DNA of 64,000 nucleotides from Zopfochytrium polystomum (lineage: Eukaryota; Chytridiomycota; Chytridiomycetes; Chytridiales; Chytridiaceae): positions 124,001 through 188,000 of the forward strand of contig JAIVFJ010000017.1 in NCBI GenBank assembly GCA_025765615.1. The letters are read 5' to 3'. Of the stretch, positions 10,509 to 23,700 are shown piece after piece. Each line of letters begins with the position of its first letter. Position 1 is the first letter of the stretch. The position numbers were made by a program, and so were the translations under genes. Below the pieces are notes generated by a model. The model was not told where the DNA came from. It did no database searches and saw nothing but the letters and a program-made list of their open reading frames with translations.

Positions 10509-11930
10509 ATGCGCACCCGCCAGCCATCCATTCCGGAATTCAAGATCGTCGTCATTGGCGGTCGTCGTTCCGGGAAGGTCTGTGTTCCCTCATTGCACTC
10601 TACCATGGTCCAAGCGTCTGCATCGCACTGAAGCCACCCCCCAAACGCACAAGTCGGCTCTCGTCCAACGCTTCGTTTACCGCGTCTTCGTCGAGAACTT
10701 CGAACCCACGATCGACGAAAGTCCAGTGAGGCTATTCACCCTCGACAACGTCCCCGTCCGCGCCGACATCCTGGACGCCGACACGATTGACCATGAAAAT
10801 TAGCGCCCATTCTCCCCGTCGGCTCGTGCCCCTCGCTGACGGCGTCGTCCTCACGTACTCGATCGCGTCGCGCGCGTCGCTCGCCGAAGCGTTCCAGATC
10901 GGCAAGGAGCTCGCCCGCGCGCGCGAGTGGGCGGGGAGCGACGGGTTCCCGCTGGTGCTGGTCGGATGCTTGGCGGACCTCGGCGAGGGAGAGGAGCGGC
11001 GGGTGACCGAGGCGGAGGGGAGGGCGGCGGCGAAGGCCGCCGGGGCGCAGTTGTTTTTCGAGGCGTCGGCAAAGACGGGGGTTAACGTCGACGAGGCGTT
11101 TCACGCGCTGGCGAGGTGCGTGAGGGACGAGAGGGCGGCCAAGGGTGAGGACAGGGTCGGCGTAGGGGTGGAACATCCACAGGGGGTTTTCGAGACGTCG
11201 GCGAACCACTCGAACGGCTCGATAGCTACGGAGAGGAACCGCGCCGGCAACATCGAGGACGTCGAGCCGCTGAGGAAGTACAAGATTGGAGTCTATGGCG
11301 GCCGCAGGTCGGGAAAGGTTGGGCGGTCGTTTACTTCCCTTTTCCGGTGCATTGCACTCATCTCTAGGGACATCACCACCCAACTGCTCACCCCAGACCG
11401 CTCTCATCCGTCGGTTCGTGAAAAACTACTTCAACGACACTTACAACCCAACGACCGAATCCACCTCCGACAAGCTTTTTTACCTCGAGGAACTCGCGAC
11501 CATGGAAATCCTCGAGGCGCCCCCACAAGAGGAGTACGCTCCGCTTCGTGAGCAGTGCGCGCGAGCGTGCGACGGGCTGCTTCTCGTCTATTCCGTCACG
11601 TCGCGTGTGTCCTTCGAAGCGGCGCTCGCGCTCCAGGCCGAGGTCGTCCGTGCGAGGCGGGAGGCCAACCGCTTCCCGCTGGTGCTGGTCGGGAGCAAGC
11701 GCGATCTCGGCGCCGAGCGGCGTGTTTCAGAGTCTGAGGGAAGGGCGGCGGCAGCGGCGATGGGAGGGTGCCCGTTTTACGAAGCGTCGGCGCGGTGGGA
11801 GGCGTTCTTCATCGAGGACGCTTTTCACTCGCTGGTGAGGAGCGTGAGGGACGGGAAGGCCGCCAAGGAGCGTGCAGGACGGCTGGGCTCCAGCACGCGA
11901 GGACGGTCGGCGAAGTGCGTGCTCCTGTGA
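10509..11930 (+). CDS. Tandem double Ras-domain GTPase (units F and G)
   Basis: Three exons: 10509-10577, 10654-11317, 11397-11930. Unit F: P-loop VVIGGRRSGK, then an intron, then SALVQRFVYRVF, switch I FEPTIDES, no DTAGQ, LVGCLADLGE in place of NKxD, and EASAKTGVNVDEAFHALA. With no stop or CAAX box it runs through a linker of about 45 residues into unit G: RKYKIGVYGGRRSGK, an intron at the same place, TALIRRFVKNYFNDTYNP, a partly kept switch II (APPQEEYAPLREQ, Gln61 present), LVGSKRDLG, EASAR and CAAX box CVLL. No Met precedes the second P-loop, so unit G should be made only as a fusion. An extra G near 10802 creates TAG in unit F; the duplicate at 6.2 kb reads through this point (DENYAHSPRRL), so the ancestral frame was open. 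Confidence 0.75.
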
Positions 11931-12525
11931 GAGCCTGGTGAGCCCCGGTGCGTGATGGGTTTGGTGGTTTGCGTAGTGGCATGCCTGACTGCGTTGACGC
12001 GTCTTCTTGGCCTACCCGCCCTCATCGATTGACCCATCTTTCGTTGTCATCAAAGGACAATCAGTCAGTTAACTCCTCCGATTTGTAGTGCAAGACTTCA
12101 TGCATTTCTTTTTGCAGTCGTGTTATTCAATTCTACGTATTGCGCTCCCTTGTAAATAGAAGTGATGTATTCTGAATGCCCTACTTCCCCTATCTTCTAT
12201 CTGTTGATGCCGAGCTCCACGCAACATATCCAATACAGAAGAGCGACGTCGGCACTCCTGTGAGTTGCGAGGGGGAGGGAGAGAGAGGGAGAGTTGGGGG
12301 GGTTATCTCGCACACGCACATACGCTAACAATGACGAGGCAATCACGCCATCTTATGGTGAAAAGGCCGAGAAACGCCGACCGTGCAGTGACATGTTGAA
12401 GGAGGATTTTCGCCCGCCCCGTCGCCGCCGCCGTCGCCGCCCCAGCCGTCTCGCTGAAGCAAGCGCACTACGCACCGTTGCCGTTGCCGTCCGCCCTTTT
12501 CCCTCGCCGCCGATCTTCTTCGACC
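11931..12525. other. Spacer upstream of the aminotransferase
   Basis: Contains a GA/GGGA-rich stretch near 12268-12300. No conserved coding segment is seen until the short first exon at 12526. Confidence 0.5.
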
Positions 12526-14354
12526 ATGGCCAAGCCGATCTCGCCAAAGGTACGCGCACAACATTGCCGGCACCTACAATCGCCAACCGGGAGCTTTCAG
12601 ATCGTCTAACCCCCTTCCCCCCCCCCCGCCCTTCCGAACATTACCCGGGTATCCCAAAAACAGTCTGCCGAGGTAAGACCGTTGAACGCTTCTTCTTTCA
12701 TTGTCGAGCTGCTTTCCTCGTGGTGCCCACCGTATACAAAACCGCTCTCCCCTCCGATCACCCCCCCGCCTCTGCCGGACAGCGCCTCGACACGCTCGAC
12801 AAAAAGGGCACCGTCTTCTCGGAGATGACGGGCCTCGCCATTCAGCATGGCGCCGTGAACTTGGGGCAGGTGAGGGTTTTGTCGGATTGGTTCACGCCCC
12901 CGCGTTCAGAAAGCGATCGGAATGAACTGAAATGTCGGATGCGGTAAAACAGGGGTTTCCCACGCTAGAGGTACCGGAATTCATTAGAAAGGCCGCGATC
13001 GACGCATGCTCCAGCGTCAACCCTTTCCACCAGTACACCCGCAGCGAGGGACACCCGCGCTTCGTCAAAGGTTCGCATCTTACGCGCACCATCAATGTTT
13101 CGTTTCTTTTTCCCGTTTCTTCTGACATTTCTTTCTTTCGTTTCAACTCCCACTGACTCGGCGATCACAAAATAATAGCCCTGTCCGCCTTTTACGCCGA
13201 CAAGCTCAACCGCACGGTCGACCCGCTCACCGAGATCGTCGTGACGGTAGGCGCGACGGAAGCCATCTTCTCGACGGTGCAAGCGTTCGTGAACCCGGGC
13301 GACGAGGTGATCCTGATGCAGCCGTTCTACGACTCGTACCCGGCCAGCATCACTCTGGCGGGCGGGACGCCGGTGGTCGTGACGCTCGCGCCGACGGCCG
13401 AGGCACTGGCCGGCACAGGGGCGGCCGCAGCGGGGACGTCGGCGGACTGGGAGCTGGACGTGGCGGAGCTGCGATCGAAAGTGACTTCGCGGACCAAGAT
13501 GATATTCATCAACAACCCACACAACCCGGTCGGCAAGGTGTGGACGCGCGAGGAGCTGGAGGCGGTCGCGGAGGTGGCGAGGGAGAGGGATTTGCTGGTG
13601 GTGGCCGACGAGGTGTACGAGACGCTGGTGTACTCGGACTCGCCGGCGCCCATGATCAAGTTCGGTGGGTAGAAAGCGTTCATGGCCCCGAAAACACTCG
13701 CACTTACCCAACCCCCCCAAACCTTCCACCCCTGCAGCAAGCCTCCCGGGCATGTTCGAGCGCACCATCACGCTGGGATCGATCGGCAAGATGTTTGGTG
13801 TGACGGGGTGGAAGCTCGGGTGGTGCATCGCGCCAGCGCCGATAGTGCGGTCGATCCAGATGGTGCACCAGTTCGTGCCGTTCTCGGTTGCTACGCCGCT
13901 GCAAGAGGCCGCCGCGGCCGCGCTGGAGCAAGCGGCGACAAACGGGTACTTTGCCGCGACGACGGCGCGGTACGAGGCGCTGCGGGACCGCCTGCAGGGA
14001 CTTCTGTCGTCGTCGGGGGGCGTGTTCCGGCCGATGCTGCCGCACGGGGGGTACTTTATCATGGCGGACACCGCGGCGCTGGACGCGGCGCTGGCGGCGT
14101 CGGGGGCGGCGGCGGACGAGACGCGGGGGCGGGATTTCCGCGTGTGCCGGTTCTTGACGACCGAGGTCGGGGTGACCGCGATCCCGCCGTCGGCGTTTTA
14201 CGAGCGCGTACCGGGCGCGGGCGGGGACGTGCCCGGGCGGTTTGCGCGGTTTGCGTTTTGCAAGGGGGAGGACCTGCTGGAGGCGGCGAGGGAGCGGTTG
14301 GACAAGTATTTTGGGGAGGGCGGCGCGGAGGGCGCGAAGAAGGTCAAGGTTTGA
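12526..14354 (+). CDS. Kynurenine aminotransferase / cysteine-conjugate beta-lyase type PLP enzyme
   Basis: Fold-type I aminotransferase that transfers the amino group of kynurenine (or glutamine and sulfur amino acids) to an oxoacid. Exons fit without error: 12526-12549, 12783-12869, 12953-13070, 13179-13664 and 13738-14354. A possible 9-base exon lies at 12664-12672. Landmarks in order: VNLGQGFPTLEVPEFI, VNPFHQYTRSEGHPRFVKA, VTVGATEAIFSTVQAFVNPG, IFINNPHNPVGKVWTREEL, the cofactor Asp in VVADEVYETLVY, and the PLP lysine in ITLGSIGKMFGVTGWKLGW. The C-terminal arginine region is present (GRFARFAFCKGEDLLEAA). The N-terminus is short with no clear targeting peptide, suggesting a cytosolic enzyme. 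Exact substrate range is not decidable from sequence. Confidence 0.9.
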
Positions 14355-15384
14355 AGAGGGAGGAGGAAATCTGCGGCGCGGGCCCGTTGAATAGAAATTT
14401 TTTTTTTGGCGGGATTGAATTTGGGAAAGACTGCCAAGCGAAGGACCTCCTGCTTTGGATTGGGAAGCCACGTGCTCTGTCCCACCTGCGAAAGGAAGAC
14501 AGCCAGATTCTTGCAATCCGTATTGCTCCCGGGTCGACTTCCCCTCCATTTCTATACGCGCATTTTTAGCGGTCGTCGTGGTCGGGTAGTGGTGGTAATG
14601 GTGGTAAGGTTGGTGGGGGGGGGTGGTGGTGGGTGATAGGAAAGCCGGGCTCCATGAGGAAAAATTCAGTGGGATGCGGATTGACGGCAGGCAATAAAAA
14701 TGAAAAAGCCAGTCCACGTCACAACCCACCGGGAAGCAGAGGTGAAAAAGAACAGGAAAAACGGGCATTTTGCCCAGCTCCTTACAGAGAGAGGACAGAC
14801 GTCATACAATCTGTTAATATTTCCCAGATTTGGGAAAGTGGGAGACAGAAAGAAAACAGCCCCCCCAACAGACGGTCTTGTGAGCCTCCTCGTTTTCGGT
14901 TTCCTGTGGGGCTTTTTTGGGGAGGTCTCCCTTCGGCCTCGGGAAACGGGAAAAAAAAAAGAAGGAAAAAAAAGAGATGTGGAAGGAAAATTTTCCTACT
15001 TCATTCATGCAAACAGTTTGAATTCGGGCATTGTGCCAAGAATCGGAAGCTTGTGTGTGTTGCTGAATTTGGGCTTTTTTGAGGTCAGCCGATCCCCTGT
15101 GATTTCAAACGCGAGGCTCCCGTGAAAAGAGAAACACAAGCAAAAAACGACAAAAAAAAAGCCCCCCAAAGCAATGTAAGTCTCATTTCAAGCCTCGGAA
15201 GCGAAGAGGAAAAAGACAATAAAAAAAAAATAGAAAAAAAAGGAGAGAAAGAAGAAGAGAAAAATAGAAGGCTTGATGTCATCGTCTATTCGTCCGCATC
15301 GTCCCGCATAGATATAAAGCACTGACGAGCCCTCCCCTCTTATTCGTTAACCAACCTTTCCTTCCGCCTGACACTTCCCCCACC
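14355..15384. other. Spacer and promoter of the sugar transporter
   Basis: G-rich then A-rich low-complexity DNA. No conserved coding segment recognised. Confidence 0.6.
15313..15318 (+). promoter_or_regulatory. TATA box of the sugar transporter
   Basis: A perfect TATAAA 67 bases before the transporter ATG, with CACC directly before that ATG. Position and match fit a TATA element; the transcription start is not known. Confidence 0.45.
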
Positions 15385-16945
15385 ATGCCCGCGGGAAGTC
15401 AGCTCTACAACATCCTGGTGTCCTTCACGGCCGCCGTTGGCGGCTTCTGCTTCGGCTGGGAAATCGGCGTCATTGGGTAGGCTGTCGCTCCATGTGTTCC
15501 TCGCCCCTTCGCCTTGGCTTCGCTCCCATGTCTAACGACTGAACCGCTCTCCTCCTCCCCCTTCGTCACCTCCCCCCCACAGTCAAGTCCTGGGCATGCC
15601 CGACTTCATCCAGACCTTCAACGCCGGCGACACGGCCACGCAGTCGTGGATAGCGTCCGTCTTCCAGTTCGGCTGCGCGGCCAGCGCCTTCGCCTTTGGC
15701 TACCTCGCCGACACCATCGGCCGCAAGCGGTCCATCATGTTTGCCGGCCTGGCCTTCGCCATCGGCGGCGCGATGCAAGCCGGCTCAAGCCAGCTGGGCG
15801 TGCTCATCACGGGCCGCGTCATCTCCGGCTTCGCGATCGGCGCGGCGTCGACGACGGTGCCGATGTACCTTCGCCGAATGCGCGCCAGGCGGAGTTCCGC
15901 GGGTCGGTGACGGTGATCTACCAACTCATGATCACGGCGGGCATCCTGATCGCCGGGTCGATCAACGCCGGGATCATCGGGTCGGACCTGCAGAACAACT
16001 CGACGGGGTGGCGGCTGGCTTTGGGGCTGCAGATCATCCCCGCGCTGCTGCTCCTCGCGCTCATGTTCAGCGTGCCGTTTTCCCCCTCGCTGGCTGGTGC
16101 GGAAGGGACGCAACGACGAGGCGCTGGACACCATCGCGAAGCTGCGCGCGCTGCCCCAAGGAACACGCCGAGGTGAAAGACGAGTACGAGCTTGATCCTG
16201 GAGGACTTCCGTCTCGAGCAGTCGGTGGGCGACGCCGGGTGGGGCGAGGTGTTCAAAGGGTCGAACGGGCGGCGGGTCTTCATCGGCGTGATGAACCAGG
16301 CGATGCAGCAGCTGACGGGCATCAACGTCATCACGTACTTCCAGCCGCAGCTGTACGCCATCATCGGCTTCGGCCCGGTGCTCGGCGAGCCAGGTGCTCC
16401 CCGTCGTGTTCGACTTTGCAAACTTCATCTTCACCTTCATCGGCATGTTCACCATCGACCGCTTCGGGCGTAAGTTCCTGCTCACCTGGGGCGGCGTCTG
16501 CATGACCCTCGGTCTCGCGTTGACCTACGGATTCGGCAAAGCCACGCAAGTCGGCGCGGGCTCCGCGCTCGCGTACATCTCGTACGTCGGCATCATCGTC
16601 TTCGACTTGGGTTTCTCCTCGACGTGGGGGCCCGTCGTGTGGTCGTACCAAGCCGAGATCTTCCCGATGCGCATCCGGTCCAAGGGCGTCGCGCTGTCGA
16701 CCATGTCGAACTGGCTGGTGGGCGCGATCATCACGTGGGCGGAGCCGTACCTGTCGCGCGACCTGGGGGTGAACGTGTACATCATCTACCTGTGCTTCTG
16801 CGCGCTGTCGGTGCCGTGGACGGTGTTCTTTGTTCCCGAGACGCGCGGCAAGACGCTCGAGGAGCTCGGCGAGGTGTTTGGCGACAAGGTCGCGCACCTC
16901 GACCACCAGAGCGAGGGCGACCTCGCCGCCAAGGCCAAGTCTTGA
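15385..16945 (+). CDS. Sugar/hexose transporter of the major facilitator superfamily
   Basis: Twelve-helix sugar porter of the plasma membrane. Exon 1 (15385-15476) ends in FCFGWEIGVIG; exon 2 starts at 15583 with QVLGMPDFIQTF. Family motifs: GYLADTIGRKRSIM between helices 2 and 3, the PESPR equivalent VPFSPRWLVRKGR, QQLTGINVITYFQP in helix 7, IDRFGRK, and PETRGKTLEELGEVFG at the end. Six one-base insertions break exon 2, at 15870-15871, 15888-15889, 16082-16086, 16154-16157, 16192-16193 and 16390-16391. Each repeats the neighbouring base, and removing each restores a perfectly conserved family sequence. There are no internal stops in the restored frame, so assembly error is favoured over a pseudogene. 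Confidence 0.85.
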
Positions 16946-17500
16946 GGGGCGATGTTGATGCGGACACTTTTTTCATCTCCATAGAAATCTTTTCTTTCTT
17001 TTTTCGATATTATATTACGTTGGGTGTCACTGCTGCGCGAAAGCAGAAGCAAAATAGAAAAAGAAGCGAAGCAAAAACAAATCCTTCTTTTCGCAATTGT
17101 GTAGCTCCAACTAGTCCCACAAACGATCGGGTCGCCTCTTCAAGCCGTGACGTTGACGTCACCACACTAAGGTATCCGCGGCATAATAGTGTTTGTGATT
17201 ATAAAACACTCCGTCCTCTCGTGCTGGCTTCCCCCGGTTAATTTCTTGGCACAAGAGGGTAGGGAAGAGAAAAAGGGACTCCCAGAGAAGGAAAAAGAAA
17301 GAAAGGCCCGGGGACGGGTTGGGGAGGGGGGGGTCGCCCCCAAGCGCATTCACAGCTGGCTCAAAAAAGCGATGCATGGGCTGACGGGGGTAGGGTGAGA
17401 GAGGCCGGGGTTGTTGAGAAAAATGGTAAAGCGAAGGAGACATCACGGAGAGAAGAACGGGAAAACGGCGGAGGAAACAAACACGAACGGAGGAAGGTTG

Positions 17501-17541
<41 letters not shown>

Positions 17542-17813
17542 GAGCTACGCAAAGGCAAAGACGGAACAATAATCGCAACGGTCCAGAAGCGGGAGGGCGG
17601 GGATGTAGTGGAGTGGGACGAAGACTCCATACCGTTTCAGACGCTTTGTCGAGGGGGACAATGGTTGGTGGAATGGTCAAGCTTGTCGTCGCACTTACAG
17701 AAAAGAAAAGAGAAGGCGCCTAGCCGCACATTATTCGACCACCCACCAATACCCACCTTCCCTCCCTCGACCCTAACCTCACGTGGGGGGTTGATGGGGG
17801 GAGGGTGGCAATC
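16946..17813. other. Spacer between transporter and wall-sensor gene
   Basis: 3' flanks of two convergent genes. It contains a run of 37 A (17501-17537). No conserved coding segment seen. Confidence 0.6.
17501..17537. repeat. Poly(A) run of 37
   Basis: An uninterrupted A homopolymer between convergent genes. It could be the tail of an old retrocopy, but no body of such an element is visible. Confidence 0.95.
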
Positions 17814-18760
17814 TCACTGCCGCAAATGCTCCCTAAAGTAGCGCCTATCCTGGCCGGCGGTGGGCGACGCCACCGAGTACATGGCCGACTCGTACTTTTC
17901 GTGGGCGTCCGCCCGCTTTGTCGAGATCCGGCGGCGGTAAATCTGGAAGGAACGCAACAATGCAATGCGACGCGGGGGTGTTAGGATCGTTCAACCGATA
18001 CCGTCTCCGCACACTCACAACCCAAGATCATTTCCTCGCCCCCCGGGCCTACTGCCGCACATACCGTAAACACGCCAATCAGAATCGCCAAGACAAACAC
18101 GCCGCCGACCGCGCCGGCGATATACATTCCGGTATTGCTCTTTCCGCCTCCTCCGTCGTCGCTGCCGCCCTGCGAGTTCTGCGACGACCCGGACGGCTGC
18201 GCGGACGACGACGACGACGACGAGCCGGACGAGGAGCTGCCGGGCGACGTCGAGGTTTTTGTGGTGGTCGATGTGACGACGGGGGGCTGCGAGGTGGGCG
18301 GGTCGTTGGTGGAGGTGGGCGGCGGCTGAGTGCTGGTGGGCTCGGACGACGAGTAGGACGACGAGGGCGACGAGGAGGAGGAGGTTGGGGGCGGGTCCGA
18401 GGAGGTCGGGGACGACTTGCTGCTGCTGCTGCTGCTGCCGCCGGTGGAGGGCGATGCGGGATCGGCGTCGACCAGGTTCCAGCGGTTCGACCCGGCGGCG
18501 GCTGCAGCGGCGGCTGCGGCGGCGCGGTCCTTGGCCTGCGTGGATGCTTTGGGGCCAGAGTGCGACAGCGGCGGGGCGACCTGGACGGACCAGTCGGCGT
18601 CGGCGAGGAAGCCCGGGAGGAACAGGTCGTGGGATTTAGGGTCTGGGTCTGGGTCTGCGAGAGCGGCGGGGGGCGCCAGCGTGAGGATGAGGAGGAGAAG
18701 GGCAGTGAGGAGAACGACGGGGTGCGGCGACCGGGGGAGTAGGGTCCGGCTCGCGGTCAT
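17814..18760 (-). CDS. Ser/Thr-rich single-pass membrane protein, wall-sensor-like
   Basis: Type I membrane protein of 274 residues from exons 18760-18065 and 17942-17814 (phase-0 GT-AG intron). The signal peptide is strongly hydrophobic (LLTALLLLILTLAPPAALA). A small N-terminal part (SHDLFLPGFLADADWSVQ) is followed by an alanine run and a long Ser/Thr/Pro stalk that should be heavily O-glycosylated. One transmembrane helix follows (MYIAGAVGGVFVLAILIGVF). Exon 2 supplies a basic, Tyr-containing cytoplasmic tail (IYRRRISTKRADAHEKYESA). This architecture is that of Mid2/SKG6-type cell-wall stress sensors; no specific orthology is claimed. An in-frame Met lies upstream, but 18760 places the signal peptide correctly. 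Confidence 0.75.
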
Positions 18761-20617
<1,857 letters not shown>

Positions 20618-20795
20618 TACGGTTGATAAGGTGGGAGGAGGCACAAGACCCAGAGACAAGCCAAAAAGGGGACCGTGACTTGTCAGGTTTGGGTCAGGGG
20701 TTGTTGCAGTGTTGTCTGGATGACCTCGCAGGACATGGCTGGGGCACACCAGGCATCCCCGACGGACGACGGCTGCGATCGACGGTCGAGGGCCG
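20618..20795. promoter_or_regulatory. Short divergent promoter, dioxygenase/MED14
   Basis: Only 178 bases separate the start codons of two divergent genes, so they must share a promoter region. No TATA box is evident. Confidence 0.5.
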
Positions 20796-23700
20796 ATGCG
20801 AGAGACTGCGAACGGCGCTCACCATCCGCAGCAGCCGCCATCGCACGGTCAGCATCAGATCCAGCCACCGCCGCCGCCGGCGGCGGCTCAGATTGTCCTG
20901 CCACGCGTCGATCACAACATGGTGCCAGTGCGAGAGGTCATAGGACGCATGATTCAGCAGTCCTACGCAGAGTTGCAGACGATGGTCGAAACGTGAGCTT
21001 CTTTGACTGGGTTTGCGGGGTGCGCTTGCTTTTTTTTGGGCAGACGGCTGAAGGGAGACTTTTTGGACAATGCTTTTTGAAGGCTTCCGAACACGGACGA
21101 CATGGAACGCAAAGCAACTATCTTGAAGTACTCGACGCGTACGCGTCAGCAATTTATTAAGCTGCTCGTCCTTGTCCGGTGGAGCAAGAATGCCGAAAGC
21201 ATTCAAAAACTTCAGGTTAGTTGACATTCCTTTTTTTTTTTCTGCTCCCAAGGCAGTGGAAGTCTGTCGTTTTCAGCGTACCCCGGGCTTACATCGATGA
21301 AATTTGCAGGACATCATTGCTTTCTTGGACCACCAAGACAACTGCTTCCGAGACGCTGCTGACTTTTTGGCCATCATTCATGAAGAAACGAAGCGAGCAA
21401 GGTAATTTTTGTGTTCCCGCACAGGCAGTCTTGGATTCTGATTTGTGCCAAATACAAACCCAAAGGGACCCAAATTTCGATATTCCAACTGCTGTCGACA
21501 TTCTCACGACGGGAAAATACGAACGACTACCAACTGTCATTAAGGTGAAGGGTTGTTTTCTTTTGTTTCTCATTAGCGCATTGGTTCGCCTTCGGTAGAG
21601 CGGTGGTCCCTTCTCTTGGGTTTGATTACTTTAATCTCGCTTTCTTACACATCTCTAACAGAAATCTATCATCCCACCGGCACCTCTCACCCAGCCAGAG
21701 ATCAAGGAGACAATCAAAAAGACGGAGGAGATCATGAGGATGAGGGTTCTTGTCGACGAAGTAATTCCCCAACCGTTTCGAGAAAATATGCGCATCGGTA
21801 GTTTGCAACCTTCCCAATCGAATGCGGACTGAGCGTACCAACCTTTTCGCAGAAAATGGATGCACAATATTCCGAATCGAGGATGAGTTGGAGGTGGCGT
21901 TGACGCTGGATGGTAGCGATAAGAGCCTTCGCCGATGGCTGATTGTGGAGTTGAAAATTTTAGTGAAGTGGAACCAGCTCGATTATGAAGGTTTGGCGTT
22001 CGGCCGCAGTTTAGATCATCTTATTAACCGGTACCAACAGGGATCGGCGGCTTACAAGAACATCAGATTCGTGACATTGTCGAGTCCAGCTCCGCCCAAT
22101 TGCGCGCCGCAGCCGCACCCACTGCTGAAGAGATTCAACCGCCAGATCAGCCTGCTCCGCCCCATGGTGCAGCTACCCCCAAAGGAAGGAAAGCAGTGGC
22201 CTCTTGTGTCATTGTACCGGTATCTCCACGACTTTTGTTTACACTATAGGGTGGAGATTTTGCGAGCACAGGCCGCGTATCTCGCTCAAACCCGTTGGAG
22301 GGACCAGCTTAAAGTCGATTTCGCGTGTAACCCTGCCCCGGTGGTCACGATTAGGTACTGGAATAAGCTACCGGGACAATCTCTTGGTAGGTTGCGATGG
22401 CGAAAATGTTGTGGGAGATCTTTGCGCTGGCTAAACTTCACATTTTCGAATTCTTTTAAAGGAAACTCTAATGTGCTGGTCATCGGTCGTTTTGTTGAAT
22501 TGTCGCTTGAACGCGTTCAAAGCCGCACTACGTCTTCCGATTTCTCTTCGCTTCGTATACCCGCAGGAATCGACGTTGCTGTCGCCAAATCGCTCTCCAA
22601 ACTTTCCAATGAGGAGGAGTACCAAGAGCTCGTCGTCCGCTGTTACACGGTCCCTATTTCTTTGCCGAGCGGACTTATGGGTCAACAGCAACCGCTGGTG
22701 GACGCGACGACCGGGCGACCGGTGAAATTATCGCTATCGACGTCAAGCTTGGATGTCGAAAAAATCTTGGTGGAGGTCACAAGAATCGAGGCTAGAGGCA
22801 AGCTGAAAGCCCTCGCGGACATGCTAGCGGGATTTCCTCTGTCAGATTTTTGGGACGGCGACGCTGGGTTGGGAGGAGAGCCGAAAATGCTGATGGATGT
22901 CGACCAAGACGGCATGAAACAAGACGACGCCGCTCCGAGCGCGGAACTGCCCGGAAATGGCATGGTCGGTGGAATCAACCCATCGTTCGCACTCTCCTAC
23001 CGCCCGAGCCGCAAGATCAAACTTAGCGTCGACACTCACACCGGGCTTATCGGTGTGACGCAAATCGGATCAGCGCAGTCAAGTTCAATGGCTGAAAAGC
23101 TGCGGCTGGTCGAAATGCGGCTAAACACCGAGCCTCACGACTGCATCAAAGCCATGCTCTTCATCCGCCGCGCGTCCATGATCGACGAGGTGGATGCGTT
23201 CAGCCAGGTTTTGAAACTGTCGCCAATTCGTATGCTTCCGCTGAGCTACGAGCAACTGTCGCGACTATGCTCACCCGTGCCTGACCACTTTACCTACCTT
23301 CACGATGCGTCCTTTGGGAGCCACTACATTGCGCTTGCCACGGGAGTCCACTCTAAATTTATCAGCCAGGATGGCTATGGCGCTGCAGACAGCATTGAGG
23401 ACATGAAGAATGAGCCTGCTTTTCGCATTTGGGTGATCTCTGTTAGGTAACATTCCTTGCCTTCCTTGCTTCTTCTTCTTTTTTTTTTTTTTTTTTTTTT
23501 TGTTCTTATTTTCGCTAACGGTATTGGCGTCTTCACCCGTCACAGCTCCACTCCCGGTGCCAACTCACTTGTATTAGACAATATTATACCCATTTCTACC
23601 GACATCCTTGAAGCTGACCAGGAATCTGGTCTGAAGGAGTCAAGCTTAATATGGACAACGCTGAACATGTCGATGATGCATGCAATCACTGCTCACTGCC

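Noticed and set aside
13704..14768. A long - strand frame opposite the aminotransferase
   Set aside because: High GC coding sequence commonly leaves the antisense open; the + strand has all enzyme motifs and exact splice phases.
15700..16503. A - strand frame of 267 codons opposite the sugar transporter
   Set aside because: Antisense shadow; the transporter motifs on the + strand explain the sequence.
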